The notes under the pieces: model-generated
Databases searched by the model: none
The model's input: the letters and a program-made list of their open reading frames with translations, nothing else
What the model was told of the DNA's origin: nothing
Translations under genes and position numbers: made by a program
Part shown: in pieces, positions 25,841 through 36,593 of the stretch
Layout of the letters: the number at the start of each line of letters is the position of its first letter
Numbering within the stretch: the stretch's first letter is position 1
From: Zea mays
Taxonomy: Eukaryota > Streptophyta > Magnoliopsida > Poales > Poaceae
DNA length: 64,000 bases
Direction: 5' to 3'
Assembly: GCF_902167145.1 (NCBI RefSeq)
Contig: NC_050101.1
Coordinates: 179,858,428 to 179,922,427, forward strand

Positions 25841-27195
25841 ACCATAATTTGCTCGATTTGGTTGTGCAACGAGATCATGCTTTGTGACCATGATCGTATT
25901 TTTTTCTTTTTTGTGCCTGTTTGATTTCTGGTCTCCTTTTGTTTTGTTTCTTAAATTAATAATCGTAGTGATCGCGAAGTAAGCAGGAAACTATATAAAA
26001 AGGATACATGTGTTGCAGGAATTGCATTGATCTGCTTAATCTTAGCAGAATATAAGAGGAATTCGTTCTTGATGATTTGATTTAGAGGTTGAAGAGTGGT
26101 GGAGGACCTTGGAAGCAACTCATGAGCCATGCATGAGCCATGGTTATTCTGGTTGGCTAGACTGATTGATGGTGATGAATTTCAATGAAAATTCTAGATC
26201 TTGTTAGCATCTCCGAACCTTGCTGCCTCCTGATGCGAAGAAATCACCCCAGGGAATAGATTTAGTTGAGAACCGGTCCTGTCGCCTTTATTATTCTGTT
26301 TTAGCTACACTTCAACAGCTCTGAAAACTGCTGCAAAAACTGGTGAATGCACATATTTTTTAGGTTGTTTTTACCTTTCTTATTCTTCATTTCTTTCTAA
26401 TGTGCGGATAATTAAGTTTGTTGAGCTTCATGCTCATTTAAATGGTGGTGCCGAGTGTTTCTTAAATGTTAAAGAAAGTCCAATCGGTAATGGTTCTTGC
26501 AAAGAATTGCATGTTCCCAATTAGCGTATGTATTGTTATTAAATATGTGCAATTTTTTAGTGACTAGCAACTCATAAATGCTTATTAATTATAATCAAGA
26601 TATTTCTCTTTGGACTTCTGTGGAAATCTCGAGGAACTTTTAGTCTAATAAACTACTGCTTTAGGTCATGCTTTCTCTTTTGCTATGGGAAAAACTGTTT
26701 GTGTATGTTGTTCACTTGCTACTTTGCTTACATATTGTGGAGGAGCTCCATTCCTGCCTTTGTTGTTTATAGTCCACTTGCTTATGTATTTTTTTGGATA
26801 TCAAAGTTCATTTCTCTGTCTAACTGATTTTAAAGAAGTCGTGGTGGGTGTTACCTGGTCTTGTGGGTCTTGTGATGTTTTCTATCATTTTCTATTTATA
26901 TGGACATTATTGCACTTAGACTCAAGTAGACAACTGTTGACAGGATCCTTGATATCAGGTATGCAGTGTAATTTAACAATAGACAAGTTGTACTGAACAC
27001 TAATATGTGTTAGATATATAATGACTCATATTGCTATTGTGATTTTATAATCCTGTGCTCTAGCTTTTTCTTGGTGAATTATTGAATTAGCATGTGCATG
27101 GAGTCTTGTGCCAGGTAACTTGTCATGCTTTTCGCTATTGTCCATGCATACTCCATTTACAGGGCTCTTAGTGCCTACCTGTTTTTAGTACCTAC
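25841..27195 (+). other. AT-rich intron-like stretch inside Helitron A
   Basis: About 1.35 kb of T-rich, intron-like DNA. Isolated candidate splice sites are visible (for example a donor-like CAG/GTATGC near 26959), so some of it may be intron sequence of the captured sirtuin gene. No further exon could be assigned. Confidence 0.5.
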
Positions 27196-27990
27196 TTGTG
27201 CTTACGGGTACCTAACTGGGGCAGGAATGAGCACTGAATCTGGGATTCTTGATTACACGCGGCATGTGTGTTGTTATATCTTTGAATGTCATGAAACCAT
27301 ATTTTCAGGCTCGCCTCCCATAACTCTTAATATTCTAACAAGCAGAATTCTTATTTTATGGCAGTCCTAATGGTCCATATAGTACATGCTTTAAACCACT
27401 TTCCCGACATGTGTGCCCAGCATTGCGCCTCAAATGATGTCTCTTGCTGTTGTTGATACACATTTCTTTAGTTATGGTGCTATTTTAAAAGGGGACACTG
27501 ACATCTTTTACAATTTTTTCAAATTTGTATCCTAAAGATAATAAGGTTATGATTCTTTGTTTATATGCATACAATATCTTTGTGTGAGAAGTACTCATAA
27601 AAAGAGGTTACTTGCGTTACAATTAGCTATATTACATAAGAAGTTAAGTCTGTTCTCTTCACCTTTGTTCATTTGTATAACAATCTAGAGTATTGACTCC
27701 AAGCTAAAAAAATATTTTTTTTATTTTTGAGCTAACATTTTACCTACAAATTTGAACCATCGTTCTATATCCTCTAACAACTTATGATTATTGTTTCTGC
27801 AGTTGGCTCAAGCTATCGATAGATTGGAAGTTGGACAATCAGGTTTTGGAAGTTGAACAACCAGATTCTGACAAAAGTTTTGGAATGCAACAACAATCTG
27901 ATGGTGATATTGACATTGATGAGAAGTTCTAGGAGCAAGATTTTGAAATTCCTAGCTGCCATCAATGTGGACTGCTAAAGCCTGATGTGA
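27196..27990 (+). pseudogene. Sirtuin (SIR2/SRT2-like) fragment, two exons with a stop
   Basis: The first exon piece encodes YLTGAGMSTESGILDYTR (27209-27262), the NAD-binding GAG motif of plant SRT2-type sirtuins (family: LTGAGMSTESGIPDYRS). A second exon runs from about 27803 (after TTTCTGCAG) to 27987 (before GTGAGA). It encodes RLEVGQ, then SFGMQQQSDGDIDIDEKF, EQDFEIPSCHQCG and LKPDV, matching the region with the first zinc-binding cysteines. Sirtuins are NAD-dependent deacylases. A TAG replaces the expected Trp after DEKF, and a duplicated TTGGAAGTTG block disrupts the frame near 27830-27850. The rest of the gene is absent. Confidence 0.85.
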
Positions 27991-28146
27991 GATTCTCTTC
28001 ATCCTGATGCTTCTAGGATTAATTTGTTCATGTATATAAGTATCCTCAGTTTCGTTGTAGGAGTTGCGGGATTGGTTCGACATGACATGCGTCTGTCTTG
28101 GCAAAGCATTCTCACGTCTGGCGCTGGAGGACCTATGGTGCGGACT

Positions 28147-28690
28147 AGGGGTGGGCGTTCGGGTTACCTTAAAATTTCGGGTCGGGTAATTCGGGTAATT
28201 TAAGTTTTGGTTTTTCATAATTGATACCCGTACAACGGGTTTTACAATACCCAAAAATTCGGGTACCTGGAATTTCGGGTTCAGGTATTCCTGAACTATC
28301 CTAACTATTGTGTCAGCTTGATAAACACATGCACCCTATTAAATTAGTATAAAAATATTGTTTGAATAACGATATACATGGACAAAATAAACACTAGCAA
28401 TCTACAATCACAAGTCATGCACACTTACATATAATTATAGATACACAAATTAATAATTAACAATGACATGAGTATATGTCACATGAAAGTTCGGTTATTT
28501 CGGTTATTTCGGGTACCCGATTATGATACCCGAATTAACCGAAATAATTTTGGGTACCCGAATTACCTAAAATAATTTTGGGTTTTGCATGTTGCTACCC
28601 GAAATTTCGGAACGAAATCCAAAATTCAGGTTTCGGGGTATTTCAAATTTGGGTTCGGGTATTCCGGGTTTAGGTTTCGGGTATTCCGGG
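28147..28690. repeat. AT-rich insertion rich in CGGGTACCCGA motifs (hAT-type MITE-like)
   Basis: Starting at TAGGGGTGGGCGTTCGGG (28147), the DNA is AT-rich with repeated TTTCGGGT, TACCCGAA and GGGTACCCGA words. This composition is common in grass hAT-derived MITEs whose ends begin TAGGGGTGGGC. I do not find a clean matching 3' end or an 8-bp target duplication, so the right limit is approximate. Confidence 0.5.
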
Positions 28691-28699
28691 TTCGAGTGT

Positions 28700-29220
28700 C
28701 ATGTCGCTCCTGGTGGGACGCCGCACGCTCACGCTTAAGGCTCTTCGAGATGCTTAACCTTGAGCCTAGGTTTGCTACATCCACACCCGACACCAAGGCA
28801 TCAGCATGGTGGACGCCCTCCTTCCAATGACTCAGGTTTGCTGAGTCCACACCAGACATTGAGGTGACAGCGTGGTGGACACCTTCTTCTAGCGCCGCGT
28901 CGATGCCATGCTACGCTCTGTCGCCACGTTCGATGTGGGGGACTTGTGTGAGACCCATGTCCGCTACTGCTCCCACGACGTGCTAACCCTCACCGCTAGG
29001 AGGTGTGTTGGATCTTTTATTTATCAGAGTTGATGCCTGGAGGGTGTGGCGCCCCAGCCTCACACGCTCACATGTGTAGCACCATTAGGGCTTTTGTTTC
29101 AGCATGTAAATGTTTATTGGTAATTCTACTGCAATTGAAGATCTACATGACTTTTATCACAATGTGTTCTATGTCCTTATGTGATTCTCGATAGGAACGC
29201 TACTTCACTTATAATTACAT
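28700..29220 (+). other. Unassigned GC-rich captured segment in Helitron A
   Basis: The segment contains a roughly 57-bp direct repeat (28775-28831 and 28832-28890), each copy coding in one frame for a TPD...AWWTPS motif. The following DNA has codon-like GC bias and ends near a possible splice donor (28996). It may be another captured exon, but I recognise no family. Confidence 0.35.
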
Positions 29221-29477
29221 GAGTGTGTAACGTCGCAACGCACGGGCACGACCTTATTAATTATTAAGGCTGCAATAGTAGTCTGTCATTCCCTGTTCTG
29301 CCCATTCCGTGTTCTGCCACCATTCCCTGTTCTGCCTTTCCGATTCTCTCCTCCCCGCGCATAGTCCATTCCTATGTTCTGCCACAATTCTATATCTATC
29401 ATTCTCATTTCCCCTCCCCGCAAAGCTTATTCCTATTCCCCCGTACAGCCGACGTCTAGCTAAAATTAAAAAAATAC

Positions 29478-29558
29478 ACATGGCCCCAAGGAGATTCAAA
29501 CTCACGACCTCTCAAGCAAATGCCAGCAGTAGTTACCGCTACACCACATACGTGTTTA
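29478..29558 (-). repeat. tRNA-like (SINE-type) remnant
   Basis: On the minus strand GTGGTGTAGCGGTAACTACT resembles a tRNA A-box/D-arm, and GGTCGTGAGTTTGAATCTCC resembles a B-box/T-arm, with tRNA-like spacing. The acceptor stem does not close well, so this is a decayed tRNA or tRNA-derived element, not a working gene. Confidence 0.4.
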
Positions 29559-29883
29559 TGTCTACATCTATAACAGGAAACACATCTACTACATCTCTCC
29601 CCAAGCTCACTTGCTACCCTTGCACAATGCGTAGTAGTAGATAAGTATCATCAAAATTCTTGAATTATATTTTTGGATGGAGGGAGTAGTATTTAAAGAA
29701 GATCCTTATATGCAATTTCTTTTGTTTGAATAATGTTTTCAACTTAAATTCCTTTTTTGCATGTGTGACATTTATTCTCCGTAATATTTTTCCCATGGAT
29801 CTGACTTGCGAGTCATTTTTATAAACACAATGCCAAACATGAATCCATGTTTCTTACTTGAAAACCCCGAACAAACACCATTA

Positions 29884-30421
29884 GCAGGAGGCACTCGCGT
29901 TGGGGCCGCTCATCGACGACGAGAAGAAACTTGGCGACTACCAGTTCGACCTCTAGAAACAGTCCTACGTGGCCGTATGTGTCGTTGTGTACGACAAGCT
30001 CCGGCGCAGCCGCTGCTTGGACGCGGTGCAGAGCAGTTGCTTCGCGCTATCCATCGTCAAGCAGGGGGACCTCATGGTCGTCGCCAACGTCGGTGACTCT
30101 TGGGTTGTTCTGGGCACCGCATTCGACGACGACGTCATCACGTCGTCCATCTCATAGTCCACCTGAAGCCCAACCTGCCACGTAAGTCGCTACTGACCGG
30201 CCATGAATTCTTGTGCGTTGGGATGATGGCCGTTGCTGACATTGTGTGAGTGTCGTTGAACATGATGTATGTAGAGGAGTAGCGCATCTGGTGGTGCAAC
30301 GACCAGGGGTACTACCTTGCTGATGAGCCCAGGGTGCACTTCATTTTAGAGCCCAACCAAGAGTCATTAGTACTCGGTATGTCGCGCGCGTTCGACGACT
30401 ACTATATCGAGGACCATGGCG
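29884..30421 (+). pseudogene. Protein phosphatase 2C fragment, 5' piece (split by gypsy insertion)
   Basis: Exon 1 (about 29884-30181) encodes LIDDEKKLGDYQFDL, then YVAVCVVVYDKL and FALSIVKQGDLMVVANVGDS, the plant PP2C motif that contains the metal-binding region (family: ANLGDSRAVLG). A GTAAGT donor follows. Exon 2 (30275-30421, after GTAG) encodes YYLADEPRVH, LGMSRAFDDYYIEDHGV (family: GLAMSRAFGDY..KDYGV). Stops occur after FDL, after SSIS and early in exon 2, and VGDSW replaces the conserved GDSR. The gypsy element interrupts the gene directly after DHGV, and the coding resumes at 44403. Confidence 0.85.
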
Positions 30422-33400
30422 TGTCACACCCGGTTTTAGAAGGCAAACCGAATGTGAACCATGTACGTGCCAGGATCAACGATTCACGTACACAGCAGTT
30501 ACATAACTGGACATCATCACACAGTGCTCAAATATTAATATAAAAGGGGAATAATAGTCGATTACATCATATGTCTGAGACATCCACATAGTCTTTATAT
30601 TAATCAAAGTGCGGAAAAGAAATGTAGATACACGCGGCCTTCATAGGCAGCCGACTGGGGGTTGCCGCTAACCCACGCCTAGAACTCGTCGTAATCTTGG
30701 AACTCCTGCAAGTCTCCTTCCACAGCTTCATCTTCTCCTGAGCAGTGGTTGCAATGCGGACAACCTGGGGGGTTTGGTGTGTAGAGCAAGGGTGAGTACA
30801 CATCAACATACTCAGCAAGTGTCCTGTTTGGCTATAGTGGACTAGCTTTATGTGGGGATAAGTCAAGCAGTTGCTTTTAGTTGGTCAGATTATTGTTACT
30901 AGTAGAGAAAAGCCAAGTTTTAGAATTAACCCACGTTATTAACTCAAACGTACCCTTTCCAAACGGAAAGAATACCACTTACCATCACCAGAGTCAATAC
31001 CAAAACCATCATTCTCATCACCACATGTAATCCGAACATCTCTGATCAAGTACCACTAATCACTGGAGCTCCCTTGGCCACTCATAACCATGAGCACGGC
31101 TGATATATCAGTTTCATAACACTCTGCAGAGGTTGCGCACTTTACCCACAAGCCATGATTCCCTCTTGCCTCGGGCCGATCAAACCCTTAAACACTACCA
31201 AGGTGAATAGGCAGGGTCTCACTATGTAGCCTTTACAAAGATTCCCTGAGGTTGTAGCCGCCCGTTAGGTTTCCTAAATATACCGCACTCCTCTCCAAGG
31301 GGCAAACCAACCTTGGCAGAGCGAGCCGCATACACCGAGCCCCATTGACGGCACGACGGCGAAGCGAACTACACCTCAGTTCCTCTAATTATTCAGCTAA
31401 GGGCGTCCCATTCCACCCTCATGGTTGCACTGTTTTCCCGGGCGGTCATCCAACGAACCAGTCCTTACGGAGAGGCACTCGACAAACAGCTCGAGTCCCC
31501 TTAAATGTCACAGTACCATCGTCATAATCAAAAGGGAAAACAGCGTATCATTGATAAATCTCATCATGTTCATTGATTAGAGTGGAGCAATAGCATAAAG
31601 CTAAACAATAATAATCCAACCCAAAAAGGTAAACAAGGACATGGATAACAAAATCTAGTCAATCCTTAGGGATAACTGTATAAATGCGGGAAGTGAATTA
31701 TAGAATGTATAGGACAAAGATGGGTCAAGGGACACTTGCCTCCACCAACCAGCTGCTGCTCAGGGGCTTCTCCTGTGAGTTCCTCGGGCTCTTCAACCAG
31801 ATCGTTCTCTATACGAGCGCAAACATACATACATCCACACATTTAATACAAAGGAACAGTACACCACACAATAGAATGTAATAAATAAACAGATGTTCCA
31901 TGCGGGGCTCACAATTACGGTTAAGAGAGAAAGAGGAAATGACAGTCGAGTCTACGGTCGAGAAGCGATCGCGTTACACAATTATAAATTAAACTACTCG
32001 TTTAAACAGAAGGGTATTAATTTGGACACTGCGTTTAGCACAAAGTAAGGTCATGTTCTACGTTTAGTCATTATAAATAAATAAAGATGAATGAAAGGGA
32101 GTGGTCGCACGGTGAGAAGCGTGACACAGCATTTAAATGAAATTAAGAAATAAGCGACTCGCCGCGCGATAGAGCACGCAACGAGATTCTTGCATTAATT
32201 ATAGATAAACGTTAAGCGTTGCGCGATAAAACGCACGACGGCTTACGTCAACAGAACTGCATTTAAGACGAATCGTCACGCGACGAAACGCGCGACGTAG
32301 CACTTTAATAAATATAAATTAAAAGAATCGTCGCGCGACGAAGCGCGCGACGCAACACATTAATAAAGACGAATTTAGAATGAACCGTCGCGCGGCGAAG
32401 CGCGCGACGCAGCACATCGACTAAACTAAAATTAAAATAGATTAAAACGAGGGTTAAATGCAGCGCGACTACGGTCGCACGCGTGAGAACACGCTGCGCG
32501 TGCCGAGGGCACGCGAACCGTGCAGGCGTGCGTGGTGCGAGGTCGCCGAGGCACGGGCTCGGGCAGGGGCGCGTGAGGGCACAGCTGGGGGCACGGCCGG
32601 GGACGCGCGGCCGAGGGCGCGCGGCCGAGGCACGGTGGGGCATGGCCAGGGCGAAGGGCGCAGGGCACGGGGGCGGGGCGCAGCCGAGAGAGCGGCGCGG
32701 GGGCGAGGCTCGTAGGGGAGCTGGGGAGGGCGTGCAGGGAGGCCGCGGCAGGGGCGGGCTCGCCGGGGCAAGGGAGGGGAGGGGCTCGCTGGGGGAGCGG
32801 GCTCGGCAAGGGCGGGGCTCACCGGGGGAGCAGGGGAGGGGTCGCGGCGGGGCGAGGGCTCGCCGGGGCGGGGCTCGCAAGGGCCGGGGAGGGCGCGCGG
32901 GGAGGGGCGCGCGGGCAGGGGCTCACCAGGGAGGGGCCACGCGGGCAGGGGCGAGGCCGAGGGGCGGCGCGGGCGCGGGGGCGCGGCCGAGGGGCGGCAC
33001 GGGCGTGGGCAGGGAGGCCGCGCGGGGAAGAAGAAGGGGAGGGGAGAGAGAGAGAAGGGGAGGGGAGGGGAAACTCACCTTGGGGATCCAAACTCCGGCG
33101 ATCACCGTCTCCAAACCCTAGGGCTCCACAGGGAGAGAGAGAGGTGGAAGAGAGAGAGGGAGGTTACTGCGCGGGAGAAAATCAAATGAGAGAAAGGGAT
33201 CAGGGGGAGGGGGCGCGCGCACATGGGAGGGCAGGGGGCGCCAGGGGCGCGTGGGCCAGACTAGGCCGGGCTGGGCCACACCGCGGATCAAAACTCACGA
33301 CACGCACGACTACCAATCGGAATCCGATTGCGAACCAAAATCCAAAACGGAACGAGACGAACACGCAACTAACCACGACATCAGACAAATAAATATGCTT

Positions 33401-33578
33401 CAGCATGATGCAACACCCATGATACTTAGGTTTTGTTTACACATCACACGGACACCCATCACTATATTGCTTTGAAACTGGGAAGAAGGAGCGAAACGGG
33501 AAAAGAAAGAGAGATTAACGCCTGAATTTGGTGAGTAAAAAGAAGAAAAAATTCTACCCCCAAATTCAAGGCGTTACA
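30422..33578 (-). repeat. 3' LTR (A) of the gypsy element
   Basis: A 3157-bp LTR, in minus orientation beginning TGTAACGCCTTGAATTTGG and ending GGGTGTGACA. Its 5' end can fold back: CCTTGAATTTGG is followed about 30 bp later by CCAAATTCAGG and GCGTTA. A very GC-rich tract (32540-33060) consists of degenerate GGGGCGAGGCTCGCC-type units; the long open frames there on both strands are composition artefacts. Between 32140 and 32420 are repeated CGTCGCGCGACGAAGCGCGC palindromes. Confidence 0.9.
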
Positions 33579-33597
33579 AACCTATCCCCCTTAAAAG
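33579..33597 (-). other. Polypurine tract of the gypsy element
   Basis: On the minus strand CTTTTAAGGGGGATAGGTT lies directly before the 3' LTR start TGTAACGCC. This marks the minus-strand orientation of the element. Confidence 0.75.
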
Positions 33598-33614
33598 AAT
33601 CTCGCCCTCGAGAT

Positions 33615-34531
33615 TCAAGGTTGGCCAGCAAAGAGTTCAGGGTACTTAGCCATCAGATCATCTTCACGCTCCCAGGTTGCTTCCTCCTCAGAGTGGTGAC
33701 TCCATCTGACTTTGTACATTCTGATAGTCTTCCTCCGGGTGACTCTGTCTGCAGTCTCAAGAATCTGCGCTAGCTTCTCTATGTAGGTCAAGTCCTCTTG
33801 GACCTCCAGACCTTCCACTGGCAACTGCTCTTCTGGCGCACGCAGACACTTCTTCAACTGAGACACATGAAAGACATCATGCACGGCAGACAAATTTTCT
33901 GGCAAACTGAGCTGATAGGCCACTTCTCCACGCCTTGCGAGAATCTGATACGGGCCAACATAGCGGGGTGCTAGCTTGCCTTTGACTCCAAATCTTCTGA
34001 CTCCTTTGATCGGTGGCACTTTCAGATAGACAAAATCTCCAACTTCGAAACTCAGCTCTCTTCTTCTTGTGTCTGCATAGCTTCGCTGCCTTGATTGCGC
34101 TATCTTCAGATTCTCCCGAACCATCTTGATGTTCTCTTCGACTTCGAGCAGAATGTCTGGCCCGAACACTTGCTTTCTCCAGGCTGATCCCATTGCAGTG
34201 GAGTACTACAACTCCTCCCATAGAGCACCTGAAATGGTGACATCTTCAAGCTAGCCTGGTAACTGTTGTTATAGGAGAACTCTGCATAAGGCAACCTCTT
34301 ATCCCATCTGGACTGATCTTGCAACGCACAAGCTCTCAACATGTCTTCAAGGATTTGATTGGTTCTTTCAGTTTGACCGATGGCCTGAACCGCCTGAGTC
34401 TGCATGAGGAACATCTGCTCGATGGTCATCGGGGGCGGGGGTGGCAGCTGTTGCTGCTGGGGTGGCTCATCCTGCGGTGCTGCATGCTCCTGCTGAGCAC
34501 GCCTTCCTCCTCTGCGCCTGTTTTCTGACAT
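33615..34531 (-). pseudogene. Gag N-terminus fused in frame to integrase C-terminal half plus chromodomain
   Basis: Minus-strand coding starts at ATG 34531 (MSENRRRGGRR), a gag-like start with glutamine and proline tracts (QQQQLPPPPP) and the FLMQTQAVQAIGQT segment. Without a break it becomes integrase at about 34376: ERTNQILEDMLRACALQ, then LPYAEFSYNNSYQASLKMSP and LYGRSC. A one-base frame change near 34175-34195 precedes FGPDILLEVEENIK. Then come GDFVYLKVPP, the HPVFHVSQLK-type motif (VHDVFHVSQLKKCL) and a chromodomain-like end (YKVRWSHHSEEEATWERE). Gag remainder, protease, RT, RNase H and the integrase catalytic core are missing. The product could not be a working polyprotein. Confidence 0.85.
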
Positions 34532-35017
34532 CTGCCGAATGCAATCACACATCAGAACTGACCTTGCAAATCTTGCAGCATTAGAAAAGAGTATAGAATC
34601 CTCCACAACACTGAACAGATGAACATCTTCACTGATCTCCAACACAGACCAACACAGCTTCTCAGATAAAGAGGAAAGTGGAATGAAAGGCTTCCCAACT
34701 AAATAACTAACTTCATTAACATATAACAGGTAAACCAAAATGCGGGGGATACCCACACTCTGGTGACAGTCATTACAAAGATCTAAATCCAACATAGTTC
34801 ATCATGACAAACATAAATGCACAGGATAAGCAAACTACCCTGTCTAACTAAGACTAACTAAAAGCGAGACTAACGCTAAGACTATAGCTTCTATGTAAAT
34901 ATTTTCGTATTAATTACAAGATCCGACTCTGACAGTCTATGGTTCTAAATTTATCTTGGTCCTGCAGTCGGGGTTCCCGTAAGACTGGTGTCCACGCCGA
35001 GGTGAGCGGTACCGGTG
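34532..35017 (-). other. Leader between the extra ORF and gag
   Basis: About 490 bp of AT-richer sequence with no coding signal beyond an N-terminal extension of the gag frame (to 34795), which probably is not translated. It separates the upstream ORF from the gag ATG. Confidence 0.5.
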
Positions 35018-35956
35018 CTAAGTCCCGACGGGAGTGGGGGAGCCATCCTCCAGGTGACGATGCTCCACGCACTCAGCCCGCAGCTGGGCGATCTCAGCAC
35101 GAGCCCTACTCAGCTCGTCTAATGCATGGTCCAGCTCCGTGTTTAGCACGGCGGCTAGGTTGATTGTGCTGCTCAACCTAGGATTGTCCTCACCAACAGG
35201 TGAGACAATCACGCCTCCTGTGCTGCCAGATGGACGACGGGGGTAATACTTCAGGTTGAGACCATCGGCTACCTCGCCGAGCACTGAGCAGTAGTGCGAA
35301 AGCGCACGTCATGCGACATCTTGCATGGCCGCCTCAGCCGAGTCCCGCTCAGAGATGGAATAGTGCTCTGAGCAGATCTCAGCACCCCGGAGACTGTTCT
35401 CTGGACGGCGCACCAAGCAGGTCGCCTCCTAGCAGTCCGGGTAGACCCCGCGATGGTGCTGGAAGACCACACAGCGATACTCGATGGACCAAGTATGACG
35501 GTCGAGTGCCAGGCATAGCAGGGTGTCGAGCGCGTCGTGGAAGTGACACCCGCGAGCAGTGTCACGAGTGATGGGTCGAGCAACCCATCCTTCCAACTCC
35601 TGGTCGGCGGAAAGGTCAGTGTCGTGGCTCGAGCTGCTGTTGCCACCTCCATCGTCTGGGTCTCCTCCAGCAGCTACTCCAGCGGCTGGGGCGCTCAGTG
35701 GTGGTGCAAGGGGCGCCTCCAGCGAAAGCACAGGGGAGCAGCTCCTCACATACTCTATCTCCTGCTAGAGCGAGAAAGAAGAGCCCTGCTACTCCTGCTC
35801 CTGTCGTCGATGCTCCTGCTCCTCGTGCAGACGGTGGTGCAGCCTCTCCAAGTGGCTGGACTGACCGGTCACCGGACGACGAAGCAGACGCTCCGCGAGA
35901 CGAGAGGGTAAGAAGGGGATGACAGACTTCCGTGCAGTGTGTCTAAGACGAGCCAT
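35018..35956 (-). pseudogene. Extra ORF upstream of gag, H3-tail-like start, unknown function
   Basis: One minus-strand frame runs from ATG 35956 to about 35018, interrupted by at least four stop codons but by no frameshift, so it was probably once a protein of about 310 residues. It starts MARLRHTARKSV, close to the histone H3 tail (MARTKQTARKST), then has an arginine-rich segment, a Gly/Ser/Pro-rich linker (about 35700-35620), a Cys/His-rich middle, and a C-terminal heptad-like stretch (LDHALDELSRARAEIAQLRAE). It lies between the primer site and gag, on the sense strand. I do not recognise a family. Confidence 0.55.
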
Positions 35957-36198
35957 CTACAAAAGACACCGTAAGCACAAGAGTGAGAACAGAACTAATA
36001 TGACCAGCAAGTAAACCATGAATAAATGAGGAATTAGAATAAACAAAAAGATTTTTAGCAAGGTATAATATATAGTAGAACATAGGTTTGGTCGATATGA
36101 CCAACTTTTGAAGGGATACCAAAGTCAAGGTGAGAATAGGGGTCTATAATCCTTAAAACGACCATTCTACTCTAGGTTAGCGGTCCTACAGTCAGCAC

Positions 36199-36211
36199 GG
36201 CTTTGATACCA
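36199..36211 (-). other. Primer-binding site of the gypsy element
   Basis: Minus-strand TGGTATCAAAGCC, four bases inside the 5' LTR end (TGTGACA TAGG), matches the initiator-Met tRNA 3' end with one change. It confirms that 36216 is an inner LTR border. Confidence 0.88.
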
Positions 36212-36215
36212 CCTA

Positions 36216-36593
36216 TGTCACACTCGGTTTTAGAAGGCAAACCGAATGCGAACCATGTATGTGCCAGAATCAGCGATTCACGTACACAGCAGTTACATAA
36301 CTGAACATCATCACACAGTGCTCAAATATTAATATAAAAGGGGAATAATAGTCGATTACATCATATGTCTGAGACATCCACATAGTCTTTACATTAATCA
36401 AAGTGTGGAAAAGAAACGTAGATACACGCGGCCTTCACAGGCAGCCGACTGGGGGTTGCCGCTAACCCACGCCTAGAACTCGTCGTAATCTTGGAACTCC
36501 TGCAAGTCTCCTTCCACGGCTTCATCTTCTCCTGAGCAGTGGTTGCAATGCGGACAACCTGGGGGGTTTGGTGTGTAGAACAAGGGTGAGTAC
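36216..36593 (-). repeat. 5' LTR (B), inner piece
   Basis: This 378-bp block matches LTR A 30422 to about 30795 almost base for base (TGTCACACTCGGTTTTAGAA onward) and stops at GGGTGAGTAC, where a different but related LTR begins. The rest of LTR B resumes at 42558; the counterpart of LTR A 30796 to about 31770 (roughly 970 bp) is missing. Confidence 0.85.

Larger units (their letters stand above)
24398..29255 (+). mobile_element. Helitron-like element A carrying fragments of at least three host genes
   Basis: The 5' end TCTCTACTAACTATTAAG at 24398 is preceded by A, as expected for maize Helitrons that insert between A and T. The proposed 3' end has the usual GC-rich hairpin remnant, CGTCGCAACGCACGGGCAC at 29231-29249, but the terminal CTRR is decayed (CCTTA). 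Between them lie fragments of a CDPK, an HMG-CoA reductase and a sirtuin on the plus strand, mutually unrelated and each incomplete, as is typical of Helitron gene capture. No Rep/helicase gene is present, so it is non-autonomous. Confidence 0.75.

Noticed and set aside
32305..33121. Several long overlapping open frames on both strands rich in Arg, Ala, Pro and Gly
   Set aside because: They come from GC-rich degenerate repeats inside an LTR. The same frames recur in the partner LTR at 43093-44295 with length changes; composition explains the lack of stops.
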